Counted from the first letter of the stretch, positions 44,373 through 53,643 are shown. The stretch is 64,000 bases of DNA from Io17-Chloro-G2 sp965226825 (GCA_965226825.1 CBDDED010000003.1:1488001-1552000), one strand, 5' to 3'. Notes: generated by a model not told the origin, from the sequence alone. Made by a program: numbers and translations.

Positions 44373-44831
44373 ATGCTCAAAGCGGGCGATACGGCGCCGG
44401 ATTTCACGACTACCGACCACACGGGTAAGGAATTCAAGCTGTCCGACCTGAAAGGCAGCAAGGTCTGGCTCTGGTTTTTCACGTCCCCCGGCGGCGGCAA
44501 TTGAACCCGTCACGGTCACGGGTACCGTGACAACTACGCCGAATTCCAAAGCAAGAATATCCAGGTATTCGGGGTCAACAACCGGGACCCGGAAGCGTCC
44601 CAAGCATGGATCGAGAAGGAGGACTTGCCCTTCCCCGTCCTTCAGGACCCCGACCAGGCCATAGCCGTGTCGTTTGGCCTGTCCAATGCCGATGACGACC
44701 AGTACCTGGCGAACCCGGCGGAGGGAAGGCGTCCTGCGGCAATCATCGACGAGCAGGGGTTAATAGTTAGCGTGCTGCCAGACATGGCGACGGTGGAACA
44801 GCAGGCGGAGGCTCTGGCCAGCCTGGGCTGA
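44373..44831 (+). CDS. Peroxiredoxin-like probable selenoprotein (Sec44, in-frame TGA)
   Basis: Read through TGA (44502-44504) as selenocysteine, the product has 152 residues. The thioredoxin-fold pattern is complete: LKAGDTAPDFTTTDHTGKEF, KLSDLKGSKVWLWFF, then PGGGN-Sec-TRHGHGYRDNYAEF, VFGVNNRDPEASQAW, LPFPVLQDPD and RRPAAIIDEQGLIV. Sec44 lies eight residues before the conserved Arg52-Asp53, exactly where the peroxidatic Cys is in BCP-type peroxiredoxins; the resolving-Cys position is His. The usual PxxxTxxC is not kept. AGGAGG precedes the ATG, and coding bias continues on both sides of the TGA. A hairpin begins four bases after TGA. A nonsense mutation in a Cys or Trp codon is the alternative. 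Confidence 0.78.
44509..44531 (+). promoter_or_regulatory. Candidate bacterial SECIS hairpin
   Basis: GTCACGGT (44509-44516) and ACCGTGAC (44524-44531) form a perfect 8-bp stem with the 7-nt loop CACGGGT, starting four bases after the in-frame TGA. bSECIS elements lie directly after the UGA inside the coding region and have a G near the start of the apical loop; here the G residues are at loop positions 4-6, 15-17 nt from the TGA, so the match is partial. A shorter alternative hairpin, CCCGT with ACGGG, overlaps it. Confidence 0.6.
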
Positions 44832-44846
44832 CCCGTTGGGTCGCGG

Positions 44847-45617
44847 CTATCCGCCCTGCTGACGGCGCAGTTGTTCTTCCAGGTTTCGTATTCTTGCCTC
44901 GGCGGATTCCCGAGCGGCGCGTTCCCTACTCAAGGCAGCCTCGGCGGATTCCCGAGCGGCGCGTTCGCTGCTCAGGACAGCCTCGGTTTGTGGCAGGTTA
45001 CGAAGGTATTCCCCGGTCTCGGGGTTGAAGAAGATCAGCTTCTCATCACGCCAGCACAGGCTAAGTCGCAATACCGGACTGTATCCCTTGAGGACGCCGT
45101 CTGGTTCGGTTGTCAGTTCCGTGGGGCGGTAGGTACCGCCCTCAAGGAAGTCCCCAGCCAAGGGTTGGCCGTAGAATTCGCCGCCGGTCCCATCGAACCG
45201 CCAATATTCAGTAACGCCAATCCGGGCGTAGATTTGGCGCTTGGCTATGAGGTCCTGCCGCGCCGTGCTTTCCGAGCCGACTTCCAAAACCAAGTCCGGG
45301 GCCTTGCCCACTTCCCAAGGCAAATACAGTTTCCTCCGCTTGATGGCTTCCGCATCCACCCCAAAGGCGGCGTAGAAATCGGGGCTGACCCGGACGTTCA
45401 AGTTTGAGGGATCGTAACAGATGAAAGTATTGCTGCTGCGGAAGACTTCATCGGATGGGTGAAGGCTGGTTATATGGGTCCCCAGGATATGGAAAATCTC
45501 TTCGAAGACGGGGTATTGATACATAGCGTCGGGCAACGGCTCCGGGTCGTCGGGGTCGAAAGACAGCTTGGAGTAATCAATGGGAGGCCCGAGGCGGTAG
45601 GCCAGCTTCGTAGTCAT
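44847..45617 (-). CDS. Uma2-family endonuclease-like protein with C-terminal coiled coil
   Basis: 256 residues. The PD-(D/E)xK-like Uma2 (DUF820) core carries DLVLEVGSESTARQD and the following KRQIYARIGVTEYW, which contain the acidic and Lys residues of the site. Uma2 proteins are common in cyanobacteria and Chloroflexota and their role is unsettled. The last about 45 residues contain two 14-residue repeats (SERAARESAEAAL type) that form a coiled coil; the DNA copies lie at 44896-44937 and 44938-44979. The gene ends 15 bp from the peroxiredoxin-like gene, tail to tail. Confidence 0.85.
   Translation of the reverse strand: MTTKLAYRLGPPIDYSKLSFDPDDPEPLPDAMYQYPVFEEIFHILGTHITSLHPSDEVFRSSNTFICYDPSNLNVRVSPDFYAAFGVDAEAIKRRKLYLPWEVGKAPDLVLEVGSESTARQDLIAKRQIYARIGVTEYWRFDGTGGEFYGQPLAGDFLEGGTYRPTELTTEPDGVLKGYSPVLRLSLCWRDEKLIFFNPETGEYLRNLPQTEAVLSSERAARESAEAALSRERAARESAEARIRNLEEQLRRQQGG
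44896..44979. repeat. Two tandem 42-bp units inside the Uma2 gene
   Basis: The two units differ at a few positions and code for the coiled-coil repeat. The unit length is a multiple of three, so copy-number changes would keep the frame. Confidence 0.8.
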
Positions 45618-45764
45618 GGGACGTCTCCGAACGGGACCTTGATTATTTCAAAATTGTAGCACGGGCCGCCGGCGAGTGAATGAACAATGACAATAGAACG
45701 CCGGATGAAAACGGCCAGTGCTCCGTCCACGTCGGGGTCAATATATCAAGAATAGCAGGGGCAG

Positions 45765-46757
45765 CTACGGCGCCAGGGCGTCGATGACCCTTTGGTGAGA
45801 GGCCAGAGTGTCGCCCACGGTGAACGGCGCAGCCACCGGCAGCTGTAGCCCGGCGGCTCTTCTGATTTCGAACTGCTCCCGGCAGTGGTCCGGGTTGCCC
45901 ACGACCGCAACCTGGTCTTGCATTGCTTCCGTCACTGCCCCCAACGCCTTTTCCGTGTCGCCGGCGGCCAACGCCGCATTTACAGCCTCCATTTCCTCCT
46001 GGAATCCGGCGGCGGTGAACATATTCCGGTAGAAGGGCAATCCCGCCTGCCGGATGACCTGCCCCTGCAGCGCCGCCCGGAGCGGCCCAATATCATCGCC
46101 GACCGCTACCCGGACGTACCCACCGATGTCTATCTCTGAAATATCGCGACCCGCTTTGTCCGCGCCCCGTTTGACGTACTCCACCGCTTGGGGCAAGAAC
46201 GCGGCGGTCGGCCAGTTCATCAGGATCCCATCAGCCAGTTCTCCGGCCATTTCCAGCATCTGGGGGCCCAGCGCAGCGATGTAAATGGGCACCTTCCCCG
46301 CGGGAGCCGCCTCACCCAGGGACGCGCCTGACACGTTGAAGTGCTTCCCAGCGAAGTCCACCTGCTCACCGGATAAGAGACTTCGGACGATTTGGATGGT
46401 CTCCCGGAGACGGGTGATTGGTCGTTTGAAGGGCACCCCGTCCCAGGTTTCAACGCTGGGGCCGTGGCCGACGCCCAACCCAAGTATGAACCGTCCTCCC
46501 GACAGAGCCCCCATGGCCGCCGCAGCCATCGCGGTGTTGGAGGCCGTCCGGGCGAACACCTGGATAATGCCGGTCCCCAGCGTGATCCTTTCCGTGGCCA
46601 GGGACATGGCAGCCAATGACGTAAAAGCATCGCGGCTGCGGCCCTCCGGGAGCCAAACCGATTCGTAGCCCAGGTCTTCCGCTCTACGGGCCAACTGCTG
46701 GCAGTCCTGCAGGGTCAGCCGGGGGTCCGTTTCCAGCCTTACTCCATAGCGGGCCAT
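45765..46757 (-). CDS. LLM-class F420-dependent oxidoreductase
   Basis: 330 residues. ATG at 46757 has GAGGAGGGG upstream; the frame is open 18 codons further. Barrel patterns include LGYESVWLPEGRSRDAFTSL, ATERITLGTGIIQVFARTAS and GGRFILGLGVGHGPSVE, matching the F420-dependent (Mer/Adf-like) LLM subgroup. F420-type LLM enzymes oxidise alcohols or reduce small carbonyls. It is divergent from the SDR at 46996. Confidence 0.87.
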   Translation of the reverse strand: MARYGVRLETDPRLTLQDCQQLARRAEDLGYESVWLPEGRSRDAFTSLAAMSLATERITLGTGIIQVFARTASNTAMAAAAMGALSGGRFILGLGVGHGPSVETWDGVPFKRPITRLRETIQIVRSLLSGEQVDFAGKHFNVSGASLGEAAPAGKVPIYIAALGPQMLEMAGELADGILMNWPTAAFLPQAVEYVKRGADKAGRDISEIDIGGYVRVAVGDDIGPLRAALQGQVIRQAGLPFYRNMFTAAGFQEEMEAVNAALAAGDTEKALGAVTEAMQDQVAVVGNPDHCREQFEIRRAAGLQLPVAAPFTVGDTLASHQRVIDALAP

Positions 46758-46995
46758 GGCCCCTCCTCTCGTAACAGTGTTCTTGCGTTTCTCTTCGTCC
46801 CAGTATAGCAAGGCAGGCTCCCGCCCACTCAGAGGTCATTCTTGAGATAGGGCCAACCCGAGCGCCTGCTAGAACCTGCGAAGCATTATGGTTATACTCC
46901 CTTCAGCGTCCCTGGTATCATAGAGTGACCGGGATTTCTTCAAAGTCGAGGGCTTTCCCGATAGCATTTCAGGCGCCGCCGAAAGGAGTTTTCTG

Positions 46996-47796
46996 ATGGG
47001 TTGGCTGGATGGCCAGGTTGCGCTAATCACCGGTGGCGGCTCTGGCATCGGCCATGCCATCGTTGAGCGTTTCATAGAAGAAGGCGCTCGCGTGGGCGTG
47101 ATGGACCGTTTCGCCGAACGCGTTGAGGAATTGCAGCACGATTTCGGGGAATCCTTGGTCGGAATTCATGGCGACGTCTCGCTCCTGGCCGACAACAAGA
47201 GAGCGGTGGAACAGACTGTTCGCTCCTTTGGCCGTTTGGACGTCTTTGCGGGCAACGCAGGAATCTTTGACAGTAACCTGAACCTCGATGAAACTCCGGA
47301 AGACCAGATTAGCGATTCCTTTGACGAACTCTTCGGGGTCAACGTCAAGGGCTGCCTGCTAGGCGCCAAGGCCTCGCTTGCCGAGCTTCGGAAGACCCAA
47401 GGCTGCATGGTGTTTACGGCGTCGGTGGCCGGCTTTAACTCGGGAGGCGGCGGGCCGATGTACACGGCATCCAAGCACGCCGTGGTGGGGTTGATCAAAG
47501 AGTTGGCCGCGGAGTTGGCCCCGGAAATCAGGGTAAACGGGGTAGCTCCCGGAGGGGTCATGACCGACTTGCGCGGCCTGGAAACCGCCGGCCGCGCCGG
47601 CAGTTCCCACTTTGCCGACCCAGGCACTGGGGAGCGGATGCGGGTCAACAATCCTCAACAAAGGGCGCTTCAGCCGCGGGATATTGCCAATTCGTTCCTG
47701 TTCCTGGCTTCCCGGGAAAATGCCGCCGGCATCACCGGGTCGGTGATTCCCACCGACGCCGGTTCTCTATTGAGGTGGCGCCGTCCGGGCAGTTAG
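46996..47796 (+). CDS. SDR-family dehydrogenase upstream of Rieske subunits
   Basis: 266 residues. The cofactor loop TGGGSGIG is at 12-19 and Asp in GVMDRF suggests NAD+; catalytic Tyr156 and Lys160 are in MYTASKHA. AAAGGAG precedes ATG at 46996. The sequence (DVSLLADNKRAVEQTVRSFG with FDELFGVNVKGCLLG) is in the style of 2,3-dihydroxy-2,3-dihydro-phenylpropionate or biphenyl-diol dehydrogenases. It lies 80 bp before alpha subunit 3 and is a likely diol dehydrogenase partner of the tandem oxygenases. Confidence 0.86.
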   Translation: MGWLDGQVALITGGGSGIGHAIVERFIEEGARVGVMDRFAERVEELQHDFGESLVGIHGDVSLLADNKRAVEQTVRSFGRLDVFAGNAGIFDSNLNLDETPEDQISDSFDELFGVNVKGCLLGAKASLAELRKTQGCMVFTASVAGFNSGGGGPMYTASKHAVVGLIKELAAELAPEIRVNGVAPGGVMTDLRGLETAGRAGSSHFADPGTGERMRVNNPQQRALQPRDIANSFLFLASRENAAGITGSVIPTDAGSLLRWRRPGS

Positions 47797-47875
47797 GAAC
47801 CGGCGCCAAATCGCCCGCCCAAACGCCAGCAACTAAAGGGCGGCAGCCAAGAGGGCAAACAGCAGGAGGGTTGCT

Positions 47876-49135
47876 ATGGTTACCGACGTAAGGCCCTTGG
47901 TGGATGCTGAGAAAGGACTGATCAGCCGCCGTATCTTCATTGAAGACGACATCTACCAGCAGGAATTGGAAAACATTTTTGCCCGCTGCTGGATGTTCCT
48001 CTGCCATGAAAGCCAGGTGCCAAACCCCGGAGACTTTTTCGCCACCTACATGGGGGAGGACCCGGTCCTGGTGTGGCGGGACACACAGGGCAAGGTCAAC
48101 GCTTTCCTGAACCAGTGTCGCCACCGGGGCAACCGCCTGTGCCGGGCCGACGTGGGCAACGCATCTTCGTTCACCTGCTCTTACCACGGGTGGGCCTACG
48201 CGAACGACGGCCGGCTTCTGGCTGTCCCCAATATCGATGATGCGTATTTCGGAGAATTGAAGACCGACCAGTGGGGGTTGGTCCCGGTGGCGCAGTTGGA
48301 CAGCTACAAGGGCCTGTATTTCGCCACCTTCGACCCCTCGGCTCCACCGCTGCTGGACTACCTGGGTTCGATGACCTGGTACCTGGACGCCTTTTTCGAC
48401 CGGCGGGAAGGCGGCATTGAGGTGCTGGGCGGAGTCCACAAATGGGTGGTGCCCTGCAACTGGAAATTCCCCGCCGAGAATTTCGGCGGCGACGCCTACC
48501 ACGTAGGTTGGACTCACCTGTCGGCCATCCGTTCCGGGTTCAGCACCGGGGTAACCGCCAAGCCCACTTCCGGCGGCGCCATGATTTCCCCCGGCAACGG
48601 GCACTGCATCATCTCAGTTGGCCCCAATGATTCGGCCGATCCGCCCGTGCCCGAAATCCTGGCCTACGAAGAATCGATACGCCCCGAGGTGGACCGCCGT
48701 TTGGGCCCCAGGTACGAGCAGGTGAACCCCATAGTGGGCACCGCGTTCCCCAACTTTTCCTTCCTCCGGGGCACCTCCCGGGCCATGCGGGTTTGGCACC
48801 CGCGCGGGCCGGGCAGCATCGAGGTCTGGTCATGGGCATTCGTCGACAAGGCCGCTCCTCCGGAGATTAAGGAGCAGTTCCGGCTGTCGGCTATTCATGG
48901 ATTCAGCCCCTCGGGCACCTTCGAGCAGGACGACATGGACAACTGGCAGGAATGCACCCAAACCTGCCGGGGTGTGGTGTCCCGCCGGTTGGACCTGAAC
49001 ATGCAAATGGGGCTGGGACACGAACAGTTCGACCAGTCTTTGGACGCAACCGTCAGCGATTTCCGGTTCAGCGAATCGAACCACCGGGGATTCTATAGAC
49101 GTTGGGCCGAGTTGATGAGCGGGAACCGCTGGTAA
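47876..49135 (+). CDS. Rieske ring-hydroxylating dioxygenase, alpha subunit 3
   Basis: 419 residues. Rieske ligands C81/H83 (CRHRG) and C101/H104 (CSYHG); iron site D206, H209 and H214 (GGDAYHVGWTH). AGGAGG lies before ATG at 47876. It is closer to the biphenyl/naphthalene/phenylpropionate-type alpha subunits (CRHRGNRLCR) than to alpha 1 and 2 (CPHRGALVCR), so the window holds two distinct families. It is followed by a tandem paralog. Confidence 0.93.
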   Translation: MVTDVRPLVDAEKGLISRRIFIEDDIYQQELENIFARCWMFLCHESQVPNPGDFFATYMGEDPVLVWRDTQGKVNAFLNQCRHRGNRLCRADVGNASSFTCSYHGWAYANDGRLLAVPNIDDAYFGELKTDQWGLVPVAQLDSYKGLYFATFDPSAPPLLDYLGSMTWYLDAFFDRREGGIEVLGGVHKWVVPCNWKFPAENFGGDAYHVGWTHLSAIRSGFSTGVTAKPTSGGAMISPGNGHCIISVGPNDSADPPVPEILAYEESIRPEVDRRLGPRYEQVNPIVGTAFPNFSFLRGTSRAMRVWHPRGPGSIEVWSWAFVDKAAPPEIKEQFRLSAIHGFSPSGTFEQDDMDNWQECTQTCRGVVSRRLDLNMQMGLGHEQFDQSLDATVSDFRFSESNHRGFYRRWAELMSGNRW

Positions 49136-49221
49136 GCTTAGGTATCCCATCCCGGATAGCCGTCCCCGTCGTTACACGCGGCACCCCCGCATGATTTCCG
49201 GCAGGACACTGGAGGAGCGGC

Positions 49222-50496
49222 ATGGTAGCTGAATTGATCAATCTGGTGGATTCCGACACCGGCCTGCTCAGCCGGCGCATTTACCAGGACGAAGACCTCT
49301 ACCAGCAGGAGTTGGAGAACGTCTTCGCCCGCTGCTGGTCCTTCCTCTGCCACGAAAGCCAGATTCCCAACCCCGGCGACTTCTTTACCACCTACGTCGG
49401 CGAAGACCCGGTGCTGGTCTGGCGGGACTCGAAAGGCCAGGTGAACGCATTCCTGAACATCTGCCGCCACCGGGGCAACCGGCTGTGCCGGGCCAGTTCG
49501 GGCAACGCGGCCTTCTTCAATTGCGCCTACCACGGCTGGTCATACGGGAACGACGGCCGTTTGGCCGCCGTTCCCAACCAGCAGGACGCCTACTACGGAG
49601 AGCTGGACCAGAGCCAGTGGGGGCTGATGCCCGTGGCCCAACTCGACCATCACAAGGGGTTGTACTTCGCCACCTTCGACCCCCAAGCCCCGCCCCTCCA
49701 TGAGTACCTGGGTGAAATGGCCTGGTACCTAGACGCCTTCTTTGACCGCCGGGAAGGCGGCGTTGAAGTGGTCGGCGGAGTGCAAAAGTGGATCATCCCG
49801 TGCAATTGGAAACTTCCGGCGGAAAATTTCGGCGGCGACGCCTACCACGCTTTCTGGAGCCACCAATCGGCGATCAGGACCGGATTCGCCAGTGACCGAC
49901 GGCTACGGCGGCCTTCGTCGCCGGGGACGCTGGTTTCACCGGGCAACGGCCACGGCATTATCGCCGCCCAGGCCGGGGAGATTACCGACCCGCCGGAAGG
50001 CAACATTCTGGCCTACGAGCAGGAGATACTGCCGGAGGTTGAAAGCCGTCTTGGGCAGCGTCGTGGCGTAATCAAGCCCACGGTGGGGACGGTGTTCCCC
50101 AACTTTTCAATGCTGATTTCATCCTCCCACACTTTCAGGGTTTGGCACCCAAGGGGACCCGGCAAGACCGAGGTTTGGTCCTGGATATACGTCGACAAGG
50201 CCGCCTCGCCCGAAATCAAGGAAGCGTTCCGGCTCACCGGCATGCGGGCGTTCGGTCCGGCCGGCACCTTTGAGCAGGACGACATGGACAACTGGCAACA
50301 GTGCTCCCAGAGCGGGCGGGGTGTGGTGTCCCGGCGTTATCCCTTGAACCTGCAGATGGGCTTGGGTCACGAAAGCTATCAGGACGAGCTGGCCGCCTGG
50401 TCTAGCGACTCTCATTACAGCGAAATCAACCACCGCAGCTTTTATCGCCGGTGGGCAGAGGTCATGGACGCCAAGAGTTGGGCTGACCTTCGCTAA
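49222..50496 (+). CDS. Rieske ring-hydroxylating dioxygenase, alpha subunit 4
   Basis: 424 residues and same ligand numbering as alpha 3: C81/H83, C101/H104, H209 and H214 with GGDAYHAFWSH. GGAGGAG precedes ATG at 49222. The pocket segments after residue 215 differ from alpha 3 (FASDRRLRRPSSPGT in place of FSTGVTAKPTSGGA), as expected for altered substrate range. A beta subunit (55775) is 5 kb downstream, separated by two lipoprotein genes. Confidence 0.93.
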   Translation: MVAELINLVDSDTGLLSRRIYQDEDLYQQELENVFARCWSFLCHESQIPNPGDFFTTYVGEDPVLVWRDSKGQVNAFLNICRHRGNRLCRASSGNAAFFNCAYHGWSYGNDGRLAAVPNQQDAYYGELDQSQWGLMPVAQLDHHKGLYFATFDPQAPPLHEYLGEMAWYLDAFFDRREGGVEVVGGVQKWIIPCNWKLPAENFGGDAYHAFWSHQSAIRTGFASDRRLRRPSSPGTLVSPGNGHGIIAAQAGEITDPPEGNILAYEQEILPEVESRLGQRRGVIKPTVGTVFPNFSMLISSSHTFRVWHPRGPGKTEVWSWIYVDKAASPEIKEAFRLTGMRAFGPAGTFEQDDMDNWQQCSQSGRGVVSRRYPLNLQMGLGHESYQDELAAWSSDSHYSEINHRSFYRRWAEVMDAKSWADLR

Positions 50497-50813
50497 CCCC
50501 GCCTGGAACCCAGCCCCCGGCCTTACTATGAAAACAGGCCATTTCCGTTTCCTTGCGTTGCATGGGAAATGGAATCTGCAATTCTCGTCGCAACCCATCC
50601 CTTAGCCACACTATCCATTCAGGCTCCTCTCTGCGTAGGAGAAGCTTAGGGCGTTGCCCTTTGGAATTCTCAGATTCACCGGTAATGCGGGAGGGATAGA
50701 GTCCTGAATGCGATTGCGTGGGGCGTGTCAGGCCGCTGATTGATACACCAATTCCTACCATGATATAAAAGTCACTACATTCTCGAAAGTAATCTTGCGA
50801 TAGGGGATTTATT
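50497..50813. other. Intergenic region, about 317 bp, with candidate promoter
   Basis: Upstream of the first peptide-binding lipoprotein. It carries a promoter-like pair at 50740-50769. A stretch at 50528-50552 resembles 21646-21670 (about 20 of 25 bases match), so a short shared repeat may be present. No gene is evident. Confidence 0.45.
50740..50769 (+). promoter_or_regulatory. Candidate sigma-70 promoter of the lipoprotein gene
   Basis: TTGATA and TATAAA are 18 bp apart, about 45 bp before the GTG at 50814. Confidence 0.45.
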
Positions 50814-52646
50814 GTGGAAATTAATAAGGCTTCCCGCACATTCTCCAGGAGTCGGTGGCTTTTTGCACTCCCCTTCATTCTGATTCTAGCCATCGCCGCG
50901 GCCTGCGGCGGCGCTGAACCTCCTGCTGCCGTTCCGACCGCGGTGGTCTCTGTGCCGGACACGCCGGAGCCTGCCGTCGAGGCGGCCCCCGTTGCCACCG
51001 TTGCGCCCACAGAGGTGATGCTGCCGTCTTCTATCAAGATGGAATTCCCTCTGGTGCCCGCGTGGACCTCCGATAGCAAATTTCAGCCCATAGTTCTCCA
51101 ACAGATCGGCCGCAGCGCCGCCGGCCAGTGGGACGTTCACGCCTGCTCCAGCCTTTATAGTTGCAACATTCCTTCATCAAAGCGGTTCAACGGCCTGGTG
51201 GAATACAATCCGGTAAATCCCAGCGAAATCATCGGAGACCTGGCGTCGGGTTGGGAGGTTAACGAGGAAGGGACCGAATACACCTTCAAGCTTCACGACG
51301 CGACCTGGCACGACGGTGTAGCAGTCACCGCCGACGACATCGTGTTCAGCCTGGACCGCATAGCCGAACCCGAAGCCATCCGAGGCAGGACTTCCGCCTT
51401 GCGCGGCTTTTATGAACAGGGCCAGGCCGAGGCGTTGGATGCAAAATCCCTCAGGGTTCCCCTGAAGTTCCCCGCAGCCCTGTTCCTGACCAACCTGGCT
51501 ACCGACTACATGAAGATGTACCCCAAGCACGTTGCGGAGGGCCTGACCGCCGCGGAGATGGACCTGCCTACGACCTTTAACGTCGGCTCCGGTCCCTGGA
51601 TAGTTAAGGATTTCCAGTCCAAGATTTCCGTCGAATACGAAAGAAACCCCAACTACTTCAAGCCGGGCCGGCCCTACTTCGACGGCCTCAAGACCACCTG
51701 GATCAGGGATATTAACCGGGTCTTGACGTCCATCCAGATCGGCCAGGTCGTTACTACCGAAGGCCTGAGCCCGTCCTACCGGCGCGGCGACGGTTCTGAG
51801 TTGCAACAGGAGTCCAACGGCAGGGTGGTTTTCCTACCCGGCCCGAAAGTGGACGGCCAGCCCTTCCTTATCTACCCGGACCGCGCTCCCTTCGACGACC
51901 CCCGGGTTAGGCGCGCCATGTTCCTGGGCGTCGACCGTCAGAACGTGGTAGAGATCGTTTACTGCTTCGGCGACTTCGGCTGCGGCGCGGAAGTCGGCAC
52001 CTTCTTCCCTCCGGGAATGGTTGAAGACCCGGCGGAGTTGGTCAACGTGCCGGGCTACAGGGTGCCCAAAGACCAGGACATCGCCGAGGCCAAGGCGCTG
52101 CTGGCGGACGCGGGCTATCCGGACGGATTTGACATTGATGCCAACATCGGCAACTCGGGCCTCTCAATCAACCAGATGGAAGCCCTCTCCGGCCAGTTGC
52201 GGGAGGACCTGGGAATCAACATGACCCTAAAGCCCGTGGATACGGCCACCTACCAGGTGCATATGCGGGAAGGGACTTATCCCTTCTCCCAGTCACCTTT
52301 CTCCATCCTGATTGCCGACCCTTCCGACATTTTTAACCAGTTCTATGCCAAGAACGTCAACCGCAATCCCACTAACTGGTCCGACCCAAGGTTGGACGAG
52401 ATTATCGAGGCCCAGGGAAAAGAGTTGGACCCGGATAAGCGTCAAGCTTTGTTCGACGAAGCCGTGGACATTCTCCGCAAAGGTGAGGGACACATGATCC
52501 CGGTCCTGTGGCGGGAGACCGGCGGCCTCATGGACTACCGGTTGCAAAATTTCCACATTCCCACCACGCCGCAGATTATCAACAAATGGGACCACATCTG
52601 GTGGGACCCCGACGCCAAGTGTCCGGTAGATGGAGGGTGCCAATAA
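50814..52646 (+). CDS. Peptide-type ABC solute-binding lipoprotein (family 5), copy 1
   Basis: 610 residues from GTG. The signal peptide ends in the lipobox IAAAC, with lipidated C31, followed by a Pro/Val/Ala-rich linker to about residue 70. SBP_bac_5 patterns: LASGWEVNEEGTEYTFKLHD, WHDGVAVTADDIVFSLDRI, and FDDPRVRRAMFLGVDRQNVV. It is highly similar to copy 2 (53808) over the full length. The ligand-binding region cannot be assigned to a peptide or another solute. No permease follows, so it may feed a shared transporter. Confidence 0.92.
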   Translation: MEINKASRTFSRSRWLFALPFILILAIAAACGGAEPPAAVPTAVVSVPDTPEPAVEAAPVATVAPTEVMLPSSIKMEFPLVPAWTSDSKFQPIVLQQIGRSAAGQWDVHACSSLYSCNIPSSKRFNGLVEYNPVNPSEIIGDLASGWEVNEEGTEYTFKLHDATWHDGVAVTADDIVFSLDRIAEPEAIRGRTSALRGFYEQGQAEALDAKSLRVPLKFPAALFLTNLATDYMKMYPKHVAEGLTAAEMDLPTTFNVGSGPWIVKDFQSKISVEYERNPNYFKPGRPYFDGLKTTWIRDINRVLTSIQIGQVVTTEGLSPSYRRGDGSELQQESNGRVVFLPGPKVDGQPFLIYPDRAPFDDPRVRRAMFLGVDRQNVVEIVYCFGDFGCGAEVGTFFPPGMVEDPAELVNVPGYRVPKDQDIAEAKALLADAGYPDGFDIDANIGNSGLSINQMEALSGQLREDLGINMTLKPVDTATYQVHMREGTYPFSQSPFSILIADPSDIFNQFYAKNVNRNPTNWSDPRLDEIIEAQGKELDPDKRQALFDEAVDILRKGEGHMIPVLWRETGGLMDYRLQNFHIPTTPQIINKWDHIWWDPDAKCPVDGGCQ

Positions 52647-52716
52647 ATACCGGGAGCCGCTGGCTCAAGTCCACTTTTACATAGGCTGCAAGTTTACCTG
52701 GGCCACAGGGACCACC

Positions 52717-52760
52717 CGCTTGGGCCGCCACGACTGGTAGGAGTCGTGGCGGCCCAAGCG
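52717..52760. terminator. 19-bp perfect hairpin after lipoprotein copy 1
   Basis: The two arms (52717-52735, 52742-52760) are perfect complements starting CGCTTGGGCCGCCACGACT, with a 6-nt loop. It begins 70 nt after the stop. No T tract follows, so termination is likely but not typical. A comparable hairpin follows lipoprotein copy 2. Confidence 0.6.
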
Positions 52761-52983
52761 CGCCCGAAACAGGCTGACGATCTTGCTAAAATCCTTAGCT
52801 GGCCGAAAATTTTGGCGTCAGTTGCTAGTAACTGTTCAGCGTCGATGGGTAAACATCTCAGGGGAGAGTCGTCTTTCGTCATGCCCAACAAACCTGAACA
52901 ATTGCTCCCCTCAACTGCTTTGATAGCCCGAACAATGCCCTGGCTGACATCCGCCCCTTGCCAGCCCGCGCGGCCCTTATCTA

Positions 52984-53023
52984 CCATGATGCCCGACCAT
53001 CAGCCATGATGCCTGACCATCAG
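52984..53023. repeat. 20-bp tandem direct repeat, two copies
   Basis: CCATGATGCC(C/T)GACCATCAG repeats twice with one difference. No known role. Confidence 0.7.
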
Positions 53024-53156
53024 CCGCCTGGCCATGGAGTGTTGGCGCAGGCAGCCAACTCCCGGACTCCGCCGGAACTAAATGGCATCAACTGGCAGTG
53101 AATGAGACTGTTTACAAAAAATCGTATCTGGCACGATGCCACTAGCTACAAAAAAT

Positions 53157-53210
53157 CAGTGAAAAATAGCGTGATTTGTGCAAAAGCCTGCAACAACCCG
53201 ATTTTCACTG
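53157..53210. repeat. AT-rich inverted repeat
   Basis: CAGTGAAAAA (53157-53166) and ATTTTCACTG (53201-53210) match at nine of ten positions. The stretch 53101-53210 is clearly more AT-rich than its surroundings, which suggests foreign DNA or an old insertion end. On the - strand ATTTTTTG follows. Confidence 0.4.
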
Positions 53211-53393
53211 GGCAAACAGCGCCATTTTCAGGAAACGCCCTGGCCCTTACCAGCAGTCCGGCGAAAAGACTCAGCGTCCATCAACCGGCTTCCCTTGTGT
53301 CCACTTCGCCCAGCGTAACCGGTCAATCCTGGTGCGATGTTTTGGTGCAATAGGGTAAGGTTTGCAGAATCCCTTGCCCCTTGGGAGACAGGG

Positions 53394-53643
53394 CCTTTCG
53401 ATTGTCCCTCGTCATCCTCGCCGCAGCGGGGATCCAGAGCCCTGACAATGCGCCACACGGTTAGGGCAACAATGACGCGCGGCGGGAGCCGGGGCAGGAA
53501 CTCCATTCTCCAACCGTGTGGATGACAACAAGGGCTCTGGATCCCCGCTGCGGCGAGGATGACGGGAGCAGGAGTAGGTAACAAATGGAGCGCTGGATTC
53601 CCGCCGCGGCAACAATGACGGGGTGATTTGATGACAATCGAAA
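53394..53643. mobile_element. Palindromic element A, about 250 bp
   Basis: Two perfect 34-bp inverted arms (53410-53443 and 53531-53564), beginning CGTCATCCTCGCCGCAGCGG, surround an 87-bp middle, which itself has CCACACGGTT and AACCGTGTGG as inner arms. A degenerate direct copy of the core follows at about 53593-53623. The outer ends CTTTCGATTGTC (53395) and GACAATCGAAA (53633) are also inverted. Element B at 57504 has the same plan. No coding frame is present. Confidence 0.75.

Noticed and set aside
52694..52987. Possible short gene on the - strand
   Set aside because: No ribosome site, no family pattern, and it includes half of a perfect hairpin; too weak to call.
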